Shown here: one piece after another, positions 43,141-54,688 of the stretch | Numbering within the stretch: position 1 is the stretch's first letter | Layout: each line of letters begins with the position of its first letter | Origin: Massospora cicadina | Lineage: Eukaryota; Entomophthoromycota; Entomophthoromycetes; Entomophthorales; Entomophthoraceae | DNA length: 64,000 nt | NCBI GenBank assembly: GCA_022478985.1 | Contig: JAKSZP010002652.1 | Coordinates: 248,001-312,000 of the forward strand | Reading direction: 5' to 3' | Made by a program: the position numbers and the translations under genes | The notes under the pieces: model-generated | Database searches by the model: none | What the model saw: only the letters and a program-made list of their open reading frames with translations | Told to the model about the DNA's origin: nothing

Positions 43141-44530
43141 ATTTTCAGTTTGGTGCACCACAAATGGCTGTCTATAATTCATTCGGAGTAATCAAATTTA
43201 TTAGTTCTGGGTACTGGAAAATGGTGCAGACTTGGGCTTGGTCGAGAAATTCTGCCATTTCAGCTGGCTGAATTGGGTCGGATTGGTACAACTCAGAGTA
43301 ATACTGTTGTGTTTTGATTGCCACTTCAGCTGATGTGTCCGCAATGGAATTATCCAATCTTCACACCTGTGTGCAGGCCACGCTCTGGCGTGGTGCGAAA
43401 TTTTTTTTAAAGAAGTATGCGGTGCACTTGTCACCTTTAGTGATGCGTGTGGCCCCATACTGAACACAAACCTGATGTTTGTGTTGTCTTTTGAGTGCGT
43501 TGAGGTGGGCAGCTGCCTCCGCCCACTTCTGTCCCCATGCAGAGCTGTATCCTGTAGCTGGGATGTTGAACTCCAAGTGTGCCAATTCTGCCAGAGCGCT
43601 TGAGATAACTGCTGATGTGGCTCGTGAGCATTTGGAGGAGAGATGGCAAGAGTGGCGGATGGTGTCATCTTTGAAAGTTGCCCATGTGGAAATGGGGTCC
43701 GCGAAAAATGGTGTAACAAACTTTTTCGCCAAAGTTGCCTCTTCTACCCACGTGGAAAATCCTGGTGACACAAGCTCGGGGGGCGGATTTTGTACCAATG
43801 TGGGGCCTTAGCAGCTGTGACAGGTAGGTGGTAGGTTAGCGAGACTAGTTGATGGTCGGAGAAGTCCAATTTTGTTGTATTGAAGTGGGAGATGTGGGGT
43901 TAGAATTTTGCTGGCGTTAGAATAAGGTCTATGCGGGTCATAGACCTTAATTGGCCGTTGTGGACATGGGGACGCATCATGTTTTTGAGCAGTGGGGCAT
44001 GTCACAGCAGCGCATCCATTAACCCGAGGGTGGCCTTTAAAATGCGTAGTTCTATGTGACCCTGGGGGGCATGGGGTGAGGAAGGCCACTGGTCCGTTGG
44101 TGTGTTTAGCCAACAGTTCATGTCGCCGACTAGGAAAGAGTTTGGGGGTAGCGGGAGGGATTTGACCAATGAGAAAAATTCCCAATGCTCACATGCACCA
44201 TTTGGGGCATAGATGTTGATGATTGCATGCACTACGTTGGCATACGAGAAAATGACAACAAGCACTCGGCCATTTAGGAATGTTTCTGAGGATAAAAATT
44301 TTAAAAAATTATTTTTCTGAATTAGCACCCCACAGTGCTTCAACCAAAAGGATAGGGATGGGAGGAGCATTGTTTTCCAAGCTTCCTCAGAACCTCGTGG
44401 AGAGTGGGCTCCTGGATGGCCAGGATATCCACGGGTAAATTGTGTTGTAAAAAACTCAGTTTTCTAGCCTGGGATGGGGAGGCCTTGAGTCCAGCGATAT
44501 TCAATGTCCCTAAAGTGAAGGTTCCCCCAT
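43141..44530 (-). pseudogene. LINE-2 ORF2: endonuclease domain and linker to RT
   Basis: TFTLGTLNIAGLKASPSQAR, LPVDILAIQEPTLHE, NIYAPNGACEHWEFFSLVKS and FLVGDMNCWLN mark the AP-type endonuclease; the catalytic E and GDMN are intact and in a better frame than in LINE-1. The SDHRLV end is decayed near 43,860. A linker frame of 145 codons (PHLSSKCSRATSA...HLNALKRQHKHQVCVQYGAT) leads to RT. Confidence 0.85.
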
Positions 44531-44536
44531 CACACC

Positions 44537-45904
44537 TTAGGTGCAAGGGGGTGGGCACCTGGGCCCACCAGCCTCTTCTAGATCCCCACAGGCCTTCAGA
44601 GCAGCGCGGGTGTTAGAAGTAACGCTATCAGAGTTTTTGCTGATTTTTGCAGAAAGAGTCACGTTGGCTTTGGCCTTCACTTTTTGTTTTCCTGACGTTA
44701 GACAAATTTTTTGCGGTGCGGATGAGTTTGGTGCACCGTTGAGTGGGTCAAAAAAAATTTTCAGTTGGGATGGGTCCCAAGTCAGTTTCAACTGGGGCTT
44801 GGGTGCAACGATTTGGTGAGATCAAATCTCCCATCGGATCCTCAGATTGAGTGGCCCACTCAGCATGGGCTTCCCAATCTGATTGGTTGATGGATTCCCA
44901 AGCTGCTTCTGCCACGAAGGTTTCCATGTCCTCCTAGCGTTGTGAGTGTGGGATAGCGGTGGTGGCTTTGGCCGCTTCCTTGGCTGCAGCCCTATGGCCT
45001 GCTTGGCCTTCTTCCACTCTTGTGGGGAGATAGGCTTCACCAGTAGGTAGCAGCCTTGTGCTCCCCATGGGAAGGCCTCCTTGGTGCTTGCGGTTGGTTT
45101 GTAGTGCGCCTCTCCGCTGGCCATGGCTGTTGAGGGGTGCTCTTGGAATGTGACGCCCTCCTTGATGGGGCATGCATGCGCCTTATGGCTGAATGCGTCA
45201 CAGTGGGTGCAAATGGGGGGCGCGCTATCCACGGTCACCCGGAATGGGTGGGTGGTATGCCCTGCAATATTGATAAAGGTGGAGTGCAGGATCTGAACTA
45301 GGTCCTTCACGATCTCCTCAGTTGGGGTCAGAACTGCGATGGCTTTGCTGGTGCACAGGTGTGGCATCAGCGTGAAGCGTTGCATTTCAAAAGATTGTAT
45401 TTCGCCATATATGGCGAGACCATCTTTCAGGTGTTGTTCCAAAATGTCACATTTTACCATAGTAGGCAAAAAGTCAAACGTGAGGAAAATTTGGTCTAAT
45501 TTTGTCCATCTGGTGCATTTAGTTTCAATGACCCATTGCCTTCAGGGAGGTCGACCACTACACGCACCACTGCAGCCTCATCTGCTGCTGTTTTGCTTTT
45601 GAAACCTAGGTCCAGCCAACTGTGTGACATGGAGTGAGGTGCAACGTACACTGCGGTTGGGAAAATTGTGTGTACATCTTCACAAAATTTTTCTCAAAAG
45701 GCCATTTTTGGATGTCCAGAAACACGCGGACTCTGAATTCCACCGATAAAAGTGGCTGAGAGTGTGGCGTGTTGATGTACTGGTTGCATCGTGCTTGCCA
45801 TGTGAGTATCTCTGGGGAAATAGTGACCGCCGGTTTCTTAAAATTTTTAATTCCGCTGGATTCTCTGGGGCGTTTTCAAACGTTGGAGGCCGCGGGCCTT
45901 CCAC
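44537..45904 (-). pseudogene. LINE-2 ORF1 (gag-like)
   Basis: The N-terminal piece MEGPRPPTFENAPENPAELK (45,904) suggests the real start. The central piece (45,469-44,822) is a 215-codon frame with CTHCDAFSHKAHACPIKEG, the CCHC knuckle with Ser for Gly. The C-terminal piece ends AGGPRCPPPCT at 44,537. It is about 450 codons with three breaks and aligns to LINE-1 ORF1 along its length. Confidence 0.8.
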
Positions 45905-46036
45905 CTGCTCCTCTTACCTTGCTTTCCCAACTGCTCCCTGACATGGGCGCAGACTAATCTTCTCTGTGAGATTATCAAACTAGATTCAGTCTTGAATTGA
46001 ATAGGTTGCAATAGTGATTGCAACGAGAAAGAAAAG

Positions 46037-47143
46037 TGGATTATGTCCTGATGTATGATGTAATAAGAGTAAATCGCAGGCAACAGCTAAGGAGCACTCT
46101 TAAAGGGGAAATAAACTTTAGTTGGTGGCAGTTTCGTTTAGGACTTTGACTATTGATATTATGACAGTTGATCAAAGTAATAGTATTTTGTCAATACTCA
46201 CATCCTAACATTGTCAATTCAATAGTTCTCATTTGGAGGAATCTTAATCTTTTAGATCTCTGGCAACTTTGGAGTTGGCCGAAACTTCATATTTTTGAGG
46301 GGTATTGTTGTAAGTTTTTATCTAGAGAAATTGGCTGAGGAAGGAGGGCGTGTTGCAAATGGTTTAACCAACCATTTAGTGCAAGATTTAGTTAATGATA
46401 AAATTTCACTAATAGATTATAGATAGGATTTGATGGCAGAAAGAGTCTCTACCGCGTGGCCTTAACTTCATAGGGAGTCACCAAAGCTGTATTACTTTTG
46501 TTGAAATTACCTCAGCGCCAAAAATTTATAAATATAGTGGATCAAATCCTATAACTCCACCAGTGCAAACTCTATTCACTTGATTTAATATACACCTGGC
46601 CTTCTGGTTTTGGCTTTTATATCCACTATGATTTACCTATATTCATACCCTCTATTTTTTCCCCAAGCTGGCATAAATAATTCAGTATGAGAGATTTTAT
46701 TTTTATCTATCCCATACACTGGAACCATGAATGCAATTTGTTGATTACAACTGCAATGGAAATCTGCTGAGCCTTAGAATTTGCTCAATTAGCCTCATTT
46801 AGAATATTAGTTCACTAGTGTACCACTTGTGTGCTGCTTAGTATATATAAAAAGTACTAATAGGAATGCTAGTGGAAATGTCATATCTGGGCTGAATTCT
46901 AGGGGGAAGACCTTTTTCCTATGTTGCTAGAAGAAACCTAAATGAAGAAGTAAATCCTAGTGAGCCAGCCTTTAAAGTACCTGATACTACATTGTGCTAT
47001 TCTGATTTTATGCTAAATTTACTTCTTGAACAAGTGCTTTTTTACAACTGTATGCTAAGTTTGATGTCCTCAAATGAAGCTATTTTAGTTTGAGCTTAAT
47101 AACTTGTGCCCTGAAATCTGACACCTAAACGCCAATTTTCACA
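46037..47143 (+). repeat. LTR-type sequence, probably 5' LTR of E8 (borders uncertain)
   Basis: No coding is recognised. The right edge ends TTTTCACA at 47,143, directly before a PBS-like TTTTGGTTCTCACAC. CTTAGTATATATAAAAAG near 46,835 is a good TATA-like box. The left end is unclear; the part next to LINE-2 may belong to E7. CAGCTAAGGAGCACTCTT near 46,083 weakly resembles the shared PBS on the minus strand. Confidence 0.4.
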
Positions 47144-47145
47144 TT

Positions 47146-47165
47146 TTGGTTCTCACACAAAGGGC
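47146..47165 (+). other. E8 primer-binding site (degraded)
   Basis: TGGTTCTCACACAAAGGG, just inside the proposed LTR, matches the M1/E6 site TGGTGCTCACTACAGGGG at 14 of 18 positions. Confidence 0.55.
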
Positions 47166-47339
47166 TCACCCTAGTTCCCTGTAGTTCAATTTAATCCAGT
47201 AAAAATCTCATTGACTTCATAAATGGTTTCCTTACACCGGAGGTAGTACAATTGTTTGAAGTCAAAGAGGTTACTTCAGTGGCCCCATGAACCCAGCTAA
47301 TCATGTTTGCCAAAAAAAGCGGCTTTTAAATGCTCATGT

Positions 47340-48720
47340 TAGCCAAATTTTAAAAATTATTATTGGCCATGATCATTAAGTAAAAGAGTTAGCTAAAATT
47401 ACTGAAATGCATGAATGCCACCTTGAGAGTTTAGATGCAGACTTGACCATAGCTCTTCACTCCAATATGGAGTTAAATCAATTTCTGAAGGTTTTAGAGC
47501 TTAAAGTAAAAACCCAGGGCTAGAAGGTCAGCTCTCTTGTGGGTGAAAATATCAACATGAAAGCTTAATTTATGGCTGCCACCTACAAAATTGGCAAATT
47601 GATAATTTTGTTACAGGTGGAACGCAGCATGTTGCTACCATGTGGTACTATTCTAATAGTGCATCAGCCTCCCAGGCTGTTAAATCATCAATAATAAATA
47701 AAATCTTTTCCAGAAGAAGCAAATATCAAAGGTTATGAGGCGTGGGTACTGCAGGAAGTGCCTATGGTCTTTACCTCCACTTTAGTCGTTTTGACATCAG
47801 CTCATCCAGATATGCTAGTTACTCCTTCCCTAATCAATCTGATAGATTATGTTGAGCCTCAAGTTTAACTGAGATGCAACCCCGCTGGTATTCTTTGTCA
47901 AATCCTGTAGGTGCTTCTACTCAGGACGCTCTGGCGGTTTAAGGCCAGTTTATCCCTACATCTCATCTTTGCCACTTGAGAAGTCAACTAGAAGCATCTA
48001 CAGGCCTTCATCCCTGTCAGCGTGAACCATCAGTTCCTGTAAGGCCTATCAATTTATCAAAGTTTAGTAAAAAGGCCAATGTAAACTATCGTATTAATCT
48101 CTTTGAGATTAGCATGACTGGGGATTCTGAGAATTCTAAGTTGGCAACTTTAATGAACTCGAGGGACACTAAAAGCTAAAAGTTGGTAATGCCTAAATTA
48201 CAGAATATTGGCGCTACCTACCACAATGCAAAGGGCCTTCTATTTAAGAAGTTCAGTGGAGAAGAACAGATGACAACTGTAAGACTGAATTTCTTATCCT
48301 CTTTTTTGATAAGGATGAAAATGTGAAACCTTTTCGTATTGTTTTTATTTGGAAGCTCAGACGCTAGAAGGGGATAACGTGATTAATGATTTTAACACAC
48401 AGATCATTTACGCCATGCCTGTGAGCCTTATCAAGACTTCTATCGGGCTTATAGTTCCCATGTTAAATGAAGAGAATGATATCACCCATATGATAAATAT
48501 TTCCAGCGATGTGCCATTTATTTAGTATGTAACCCAACAAAAAGTTGTTGGGAGCCTCACAAACCAAGGCCTCAGCCCATTTCCCTATAAAGGGATTTAC
48601 CTCCGGTGTATGGCCCTTGGTCAGATAAGTATGATATCAGTCATATTATTTGTAATTACTTCAAAAATGGGCCATTATGCCAACAGTTGTCCTAAGTTAA
48701 GTGCTAAACCCTGGGTTCAT
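47340..48720 (+). pseudogene. E8 gag with knuckle remnant
   Basis: The frames are short, but CNYFK, a one-base shift and MGHYANSCP (about 48,650-48,694) give a CX2CX4HX4C knuckle in which the second Cys is Phe. Upstream, EAQTLEGDNVINDFNTQIIY and SLIKTSIGLIVPMLNEENDI resemble the end of the capsid domain. N-terminal parts (47,400-48,100) read only as short pieces such as HECHLESLDADLTIALHSNM. Confidence 0.6.
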
Positions 48721-49109
48721 TTAGTGACAATGCAGATGATGAAAAGTGGGAAAGACATGTAGGAATGGAATTAAGCTTCTTTACTTATACCTCCTCTAAT
48801 AAAATTCAAGGGAAGAAAAAATCTCCAAAACACTCTCCAGAGAGATTCATGAGTGAATATGCTGAGCAGAATTCATATGTTTTGGTGTCACCAATTGATA
48901 GCATAGTGGTAACCACTTGTCATAAAAAACGTTCCAATGATTCAGCAGAAGAAGTAGTGTCAAAGCCATATGTCTAACAGTGGAGCCACTTGAGTTTTCA
49001 GCTACTTCTAATGAGACTCTCAAGTTGACCGGGGCCCAAGTGGCGGTACCTATTGAGGCCTTAAAAGAAGTCCAGTCCTCAGTTATGTGAAGAATTTTAA
49101 AAATTTTCA

Positions 49110-49580
49110 GGTCAAGAGGTCAAAGTGGATGTCCTTAAAATAAAACATATTGATACTTATTTTTCTGAGTGTACCTATATTGATACTACTGTAAATAAGC
49201 TCAAAGTCTGAGCTATTGTAGAGAGTGGAGCACCAATTAATATTAAATCAATTGACATGTAATGAAGTTAGGGCTTTCTCTATACATAAATTGTTGTAAA
49301 ATCTATGGGACCGCTGTCCCCCAGTATACAACTTTAGAAGGAGCGTACAGCGCATTACCACTGCATTTTGGCTCCTTTAAATTTCTACTCCAGCCATCAT
49401 ATTCTCTAATCATAACTGACTTTTTTTTGGTTGGGACCTCTTTTTTAAGAAATATAGAGCCAAAGATGACCCTGAAGAATTTAAGTTGGACCTACTGGGA
49501 CAAACACTGCCGCGCTTTTATAACTGAAAGGATGCAGCCTCAACAGCCTCAAGCTTGGGTTTGTTGACATAGTGTACAAA
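49110..49580 (+). pseudogene. E8 aspartic protease with mutated active site
   Basis: ECTYIDTTVNKLKV, a TGA, then AIVESGAPINI shows the protease start; the catalytic Asp is Glu (VESGA for VDSGA). EGAYSALPLHFGSF and FFLVGTSFLRNIEP follow, matching E9's LGAYSTLPLRF and ILIGTDFLRRYG. At least three stops are present. Confidence 0.8.
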
Positions 49581-49989
49581 AACATTATGTCACCCAAAAA
49601 TTATCAGCGGCTATGTAGCTGTACCCTAAAGCTGCCAACACAAATTGCAGAATTAAAGGCTATTCCTATATGCGCTAAAAGTACCCTAACCATTCTGGCG
49701 TGTAAATAAGTTATAATGGGAACTGAAATTGCTTTAACCATTCCTCAGGGATTATATGGCAAAATAGTCGCCCCATTAGATTGTTTTAATTAGAAAAACA
49801 GTTTCAGCTCTCAAATTTATTCTGCCAAGTTATGGGGAAATCAGGTGATTTTAGCTTGTATCTTATTCTGTGGAAGTTAAGCTACATCAGGTAGTCAGAG
49901 TTCATATTCTAATTGTTTAAGAGGTTTAAAAATCCATTAGTTTTGAAATCTGGAAAAACTTAGGCTTGAGGACAATGAGCGTCCAGTGG

Positions 49990-50770
49990 TATGTTGGCTA
50001 ATAACTTGAGAATTTCTTTCAGATTAATGAAGTATGAAAAAGAACAAGCGCTGGCCATATTTGACAAGTAAAGTAGTATTTTTGTGATTGACGATTATGA
50101 TTTAGGTTGCACACACAATGTGTTGTACCAGATCAATACTGGTAATCTTCTAATTTACCTTCATACTATTCGACATATAAAGATGGCAGATGTGGTTTAA
50201 TGCTGAAAACAATCAACTTGCGCAGCAAGGGATGTTAGTAACCTCCAAGAGTCCTTGGGCCGCCCTCAGTTTTAGTTATTAAAAAGAAGGCTGGCTCTAA
50301 TTGAGTGATAATAGGTCACAAAAAACTCAATAATATTACAAAGAAAGAGTTATATCTGTTACCCCATATTGATGATGCACTAGACCATTTGGGCGGTGCA
50401 CAGTGTTTTTCAGCTATGGATTTAATCTCTGAATACTGGCAGATCGATATGCTAAAGGAGGTAAGGGAGAAGTGCACTATGATCACCGTCAAGGGACTAT
50501 ACCAACCCACTAGAATGCCACAAGGGCTGTGTGATGTTCCTGCAACCTTCCAGCGCGCCATGTACAGCATATTAAGAGATTTAAAAATCACCTGCGTTTT
50601 AGTGCACCTAGATCATATAAATGTTATTTCCAAAACGTTTACAAACCATCTGCAGCATCTTGAGGAAGTTTTCCGCCAGTTGTCCTAAGGAAATTGAAAA
50701 TCAAACATTATAAGTGCCATTTCTTCTGTGGACAACTCAGGTATCTTGGTTTATCATAGACTAAAAAGGC
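49990..50770 (+). pseudogene. E8 reverse transcriptase
   Basis: A 127-codon frame (50,305-50,688) covers HKKLNNITKKELYLLPHIDD, CFSAMDLISEYWQIDMLKEV, MPQGLCDVPATFQRAMYSIL and ITCVLVHLDHINVISKTFTN. The first catalytic Asp is intact. The loop at 50,605-50,616 is HLDH instead of YLDD. Upstream (50,040-50,300) the linker and fingers read LAIFDK...FVIDDYDLGCTHNVLYQINT with shifts. Confidence 0.85.
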
Positions 50771-51598
50771 TTATGGCCCAGCCTACTAAGGTTAAGGCTA
50801 TCAAAAAAATCTCACAGCAAAGTTGCAAGCGTGATATTCAGGTTTTTAGATGATTAGCTATTATTGCCAGTCCGTGAAAAACTTTAGCAAAAAAGATGAA
50901 CCACTTTACTTTCTCAATACTGGAGTTCATTTTGAGTGGACGGAAGGCTGTCATCTCGCTTTTGATCAACTGTGACTTTTCCTAGCCCAAGCTCTGATAC
51001 TATTGTATCCAAATTTTGACAAACCGTTCATTACACAGATAAATGATTTCCTCACCACTCTAAGGGCAGTGTTATATCAGCCTGATGATGAGGGTGAAGA
51101 TCACCTCATTGCTTACTGAAGTCTTACACTGGACATACACAAACAACATTATACCTTTACTGAGGAAAAAGCTTAGCTGCAATTTATGCTTATAAAAAAT
51201 TTTGAGTTTTATCCATGGTATGTATTTGACCATGATAACTGACAATTTTACTTACGCTGATTGCAAAACCTAAAAGACGCCAAAAAAAATGCTGGCCCTC
51301 TAGGCCTTAAAATTAGGAGCATACAATTTTGAAATTCAATACTGACCTGACGTAAAGCATCAAAACGTGGGCAGACTCTCTAGGCTGCCTACTGTACCCT
51401 TGCTGAAAAAGATGATAAATTATCTACAAAATGTTAATCAGAAATACAACAATAAGCCTTCTGAAATTCTAACAAATGTTGGACAAAGTCAGAGAAAATA
51501 CTTTTATAGAAGATGGGAAATTGTATGAAGTTATTGATGAACAGCCCTTTTTCCCTTAGCCTAGTGAACAGGCGGATCTGATCACTGCCACTAATAAG
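50771..51598 (+). pseudogene. E8 RNase H and start of integrase
   Basis: Thumb and RNase H are in pieces: EPLYFLNTGVHFEW, ALILLYPNFDKPFITQINDF, then a decayed middle and LGAYNFEIQY with VKHQNVGRLSRLP. The integrase N-terminus begins DGKLYEVIDEQPFFP and ends ADLITATNKE, where LINE-3 starts. The remainder of E8 is not found to the right. Confidence 0.75.
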
Positions 51599-53785
51599 GA
51601 AAAAAGTGCGAAAGACTGGACCTGGCCAACTGGCGCCCAATTGCACTCTCAAACACTGACACAAATCTACTTACAAAATTTCTAGCAACCAGATTAAGCA
51701 CATTAACCTCTAAAGCCCTATCACCCAATCAGTTTGGGTTCTACGCCAGGCGCTCCATCTGGTCAAATATACACTTCATGGCCAATATATGCCAGTCCAA
51801 AGCAAATGGAGCCCTGGTATTCCTTGACTAGGAGAAGGCACACGACTGCATTAGCTGGCCATACTTGAAGGAATGCCTAAGCGCCTTTAATCTCAAGACC
51901 CAGGTTCATTGGCTGGGCGATGCTCCTCACAGAATCCGCTTCTATGGCTGTGTGTGGCCCTGGCTTTCTAACTGACAAGATCACACCACACAGGGCTCAA
52001 ACAAGGGGACCCCCTCAGCCTACTACTCTACAACTTCAGCTTTAATCCACTCCTCCACATTGCTGACTCTCACCTCATGGGCATAACTGCACAAGGCCAG
52101 CCCCCAGTCAAGATACTAGCCTTTGCAGATGACTGCGTGACAGGTATAGCTAACAATAATGATGCCCAACAGCTTAAATGCACCTTAGAGGAATACATCA
52201 TTGTGAATAATGCATCGCTCAACAAATGGGTAACAGAAATAATCCTCCTAGGCAAGTACATCAATAACTGGGCCATAACACCCTGTCCCATAGCTCCCCC
52301 TGACGGAAAAACCCACTCATCCTACCCTTTGCATCACCCCCCACAACCAACCCCATCCGCCACCTCAGGCTATGGCTGGAAACAGGGGGTATACCAATGA
52401 AACAGTTGAGAACAATCTACTACAGTGGGTATCCAACTGCCTCGCCTCACTCAAGGGAAGATCTCCAGGGCTAACAGGGCGAGTAGCAGTTGCCATCTCA
52501 CTCATCCTCCCGATGCTGTGGTTCCCCGCACATGCAATCCCCTTTTCATCCACCTTCACAGCCTCAATCCATGCCTTATCCAGGGCTGTCTGTGTCCTGG
52601 ATCCTAACCACCCGTACAGGTGAAAACGCTATTTGGACCACGCTCCAGCAGAGGTATGGGCTTAATAGACTTTAAGGGTCATGCCAACCGCATTCTGGGC
52701 ATCTGGATAGAGGAAGTGCTAACCCTGGACCTCCCACAACAGCACTGGTCCAGAGCAGCGAGTGCCAACTTCGCGCAGGCGCTCAAAATACCTAACCCAC
52801 ACAACCCATCCAGCCTACTAATATACCTCACTAACCGCCCCAATGCAGTGCCCACATGAAACCCCCTCACTTTAAACGCCTCCTCTGCACCATCCGGCGC
52901 TTGTGATGAACCGTTGCTAACACTGGCGCTATGTAGGGAAGGGGATGACCCAGAGCCCACTTCATGATAATAAAACCAGAAGACCACCCCCGGAAAGATA
53001 TACCTGCTACAACGTCAACCATCGCTAGAATTGACTACCTAGACGCTTTGGAGATCCACTACGACCTAGCTACACAGAAGGCAATATAAGGCTGACGCGC
53101 CATCTTCTCCTCCAGCCAAGGGCAAGAGCCAACACCTGGCGCTGCCTGAGAAGGACCTATAGAACGGCGGACTGCACCCATTTTCTCCATGCAACCTGCG
53201 CAGTATGTGGAGGGGAGGGCTCCCTACACCACCGCCTAGAAACTTGCCTCCCATCCAGAACCATATGGCGGGAAGTTGCGCGCCTGCTTAGAATACAAGA
53301 CTACCAGGAATTCTCTATCTCAAGGAGCCTCCTCGCGCTCCAGCTCGATTCAAAAATTCACCTACCCTCCACTCCCTAATGGTAACCATTGCAATGTGGA
53401 CAATCCACACCATTGCTTTGGATGCATTCAAGGGTACCATACCAACCATCCGTGGGGTAATCAGTAGGTTCCACGTTCACTTACTGAAACACTTCCAAGC
53501 CTGGATTTATGGGTACATGAAGACAAGGCAACAAAGGCTTGTAGAGTCATGGTTCCCACTCTGGTTCCTCCAAACGGACTCTTTCCTCCACACCTGCTCA
53601 ATACCAGGGAAACCCCCTCGGAGTAGCGCTCCAACCCCCAATATCTGGCGGTACCAGCTGGCAACAGGGGTAACCCGTATACCCTGGGGTGCCCAATCCT
53701 TTTTAATTCTAGCTATTCTTCATTCCCCCTTTCTACACATGCACTGGTACTGCCCGTCCCCTGGTCAGCTTGCCTCAGGTATTTA
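51599..53785 (+). pseudogene. LINE-3 ORF2 fragment: RT and C-terminal domain
   Basis: RT blocks: NQFGFYARRSIWSNIHFMAN, ALVFLD then a stop and EKAHDCISWPYL, and LAFADDCVTG with FADD intact at 52,122-52,133. Then come SSRGMGLIDFKGHANRILGI (the HGGMGLLDFK block of LINE-1) and, near 53,190-53,250, CAVCGGEGSLHHRLETC, a CX2CX7HX4C knuckle with the last Cys present. The end has TIAMWTIHTIALDAFKGTIP as in LINE-1. Several shifts break it. Confidence 0.85.
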
Positions 53786-53788
53786 AAA
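51599..53788 (+). mobile_element. LINE-3: 5'-truncated L1-like element (2.2 kb), different subfamily
   Basis: It starts inside the RT (RLDLANWRPIALSNTDTNLL in frame-corrected reading) and ends CAGCTTGCCTCAGGTATTTAAAA, like the LINE-1 tail CAGCCTTCCTCGCAATAAATTTAA. Blocks such as LSPNQFGFYARRSIWSNIHF, ANGALVFLD and LAFADDCVTG are related to but distinct from LINE-1 and LINE-2. Truncation at the 5' end is the usual result of incomplete reverse transcription. No clear target duplication is seen. Confidence 0.85.
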
Positions 53789-53884
53789 TATATGGGGCAT
53801 GACCTTTACTTGGTTCTGTGGTCCAATATTTTGCCCTTTATTCCCCCAGACTGGTTCCTATGTATACTCTGACATACCAGTTAT

Positions 53885-54005
53885 CATGGTTCAGAGGTCT
53901 TATTTTAAAGACTTAACCATTTATTCTGGTTCAGCGGTCCTTTTTAGGACTTGACCTAAAATTGTCAGAACATAACCATCTCAATGGTTCAGCAGTCCTT
54001 TGGGA
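53885..54005 (-). repeat. Tandem repeat, ~49-bp unit, downstream of E10 pol
   Basis: TGGTTCAGxGGTCyTwTTT recurs at about 53,887, 53,937 and 53,985 with 48-50 bp spacing; a diverged TGGTTCTGTGGTCC lies at 53,811. It sits just after the pol stop (minus strand), the same position as the 40-bp repeat of E1. Confidence 0.65.
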
Positions 54006-54683
54006 ACACTACTTTCTTTTTTTCCATTATCCACTGCTTTAGATACTTATCATGGACCTGGTTAATTATTCTTCCATCTGCATATTCTTGATGGAATATG
54101 CATCCATTGCCATCATGGCGATAATCTCAAATGGACCTAACCATAGTGCATCTAGTTTATTTCTTCATCTGAAGCCATGCGTGTAACAATAAGCTACTCT
54201 ATCGCCTACATGGTTTTTGGATAATGTCAGTCAGTTCTTATCATCCGTTGTCAAACTTTATTTTTTTCTTCAAGTTTGTATCAAATGCTTCTGACTACAT
54301 TTCAATTAGTATAATTGAAAGTTAGACCAAGTACTGCTCTGCACTCGTCCCTGATGTTGATTCAACCACCAAACATAGAACTGGTTGTAACGCGACCATC
54401 CTTTCATAAAGCGATTCAGAATGCATTTTTCCATCACCGTATGGCTACTAAAACTTTATGCAAATTCCACTGAACTGAGGTAAGTTCCCCGGGCGGTAGT
54501 TTTTCCAGAGATCAGCTTTCTCAGCGTCATGCCAGAATTCCATTCACTTGTTCTACCAGTCTGTTCATCCCCAGCTGGTAAGGTACTTACATGATGCCTC
54601 AGATCCCCATTATTTTACTCAACCTCGAGATCATATGGGATGTGTAATCATTCCGTTGTCACTCAACAAGACTTGAAGGCATC

Positions 54684-54688
54684 CATGG
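54684..54688 (+). repeat. E9 target-site duplication CATGG, left copy
   Basis: CATGG immediately before the LTR and again at 63,346-63,350. Five bases are the standard Ty3/gypsy duplication length. Confidence 0.9.

Larger units (their letters stand above)
40736..46036 (-). mobile_element. LINE-2: near full-length L1-like retrotransposon (5.3 kb)
   Basis: It is on the minus strand and homologous to LINE-1 from its start (CTTTTCTTTCTCGTTGCAATCAC, rc of about 46,010-46,033) to its end (CGCAATAAATTTAAATTT, rc of 40,740-40,757). ORF1 and ORF2 are in the same order with long shared blocks. No target duplication is evident: the flanks AAAAGTTATCAAAGTCC and ...GGACATAATCC do not match. A tiny insertion interrupts its RT at 42,732-42,745. 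Confidence 0.9.
53790..54688 (-). pseudogene. E10 integrase, 3' part (left of E9), with 3' repeats
   Basis: On the minus strand, from the E9 junction: HGCLQVLLSDNG (second catalytic Asp), STLPAGDEQTGRTSEWNS (the glutamate region, with altered residues) and, near 54,000-54,070, GRIINQVHDKYLKQWIMEKK with a stop at about 53,995. The terminal HDKYLKQW resembles E1's HVKYLKYW. Integrase is GPY/F type with no chromodomain. It is continuous with 63,346-64,000 when E9 is removed. Confidence 0.75.

Noticed and set aside
40720..46060. Target duplication for LINE-2
   Set aside because: The flanking sequences compared on both sides share no stretch longer than chance.
46076..46100. PBS of E7 on the minus strand (AAGAGTGCTCCTTAGCTG)
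   Set aside because: Only a short core agrees with the shared PBS and the LTR edge is not visible, so I did not list it as a feature.
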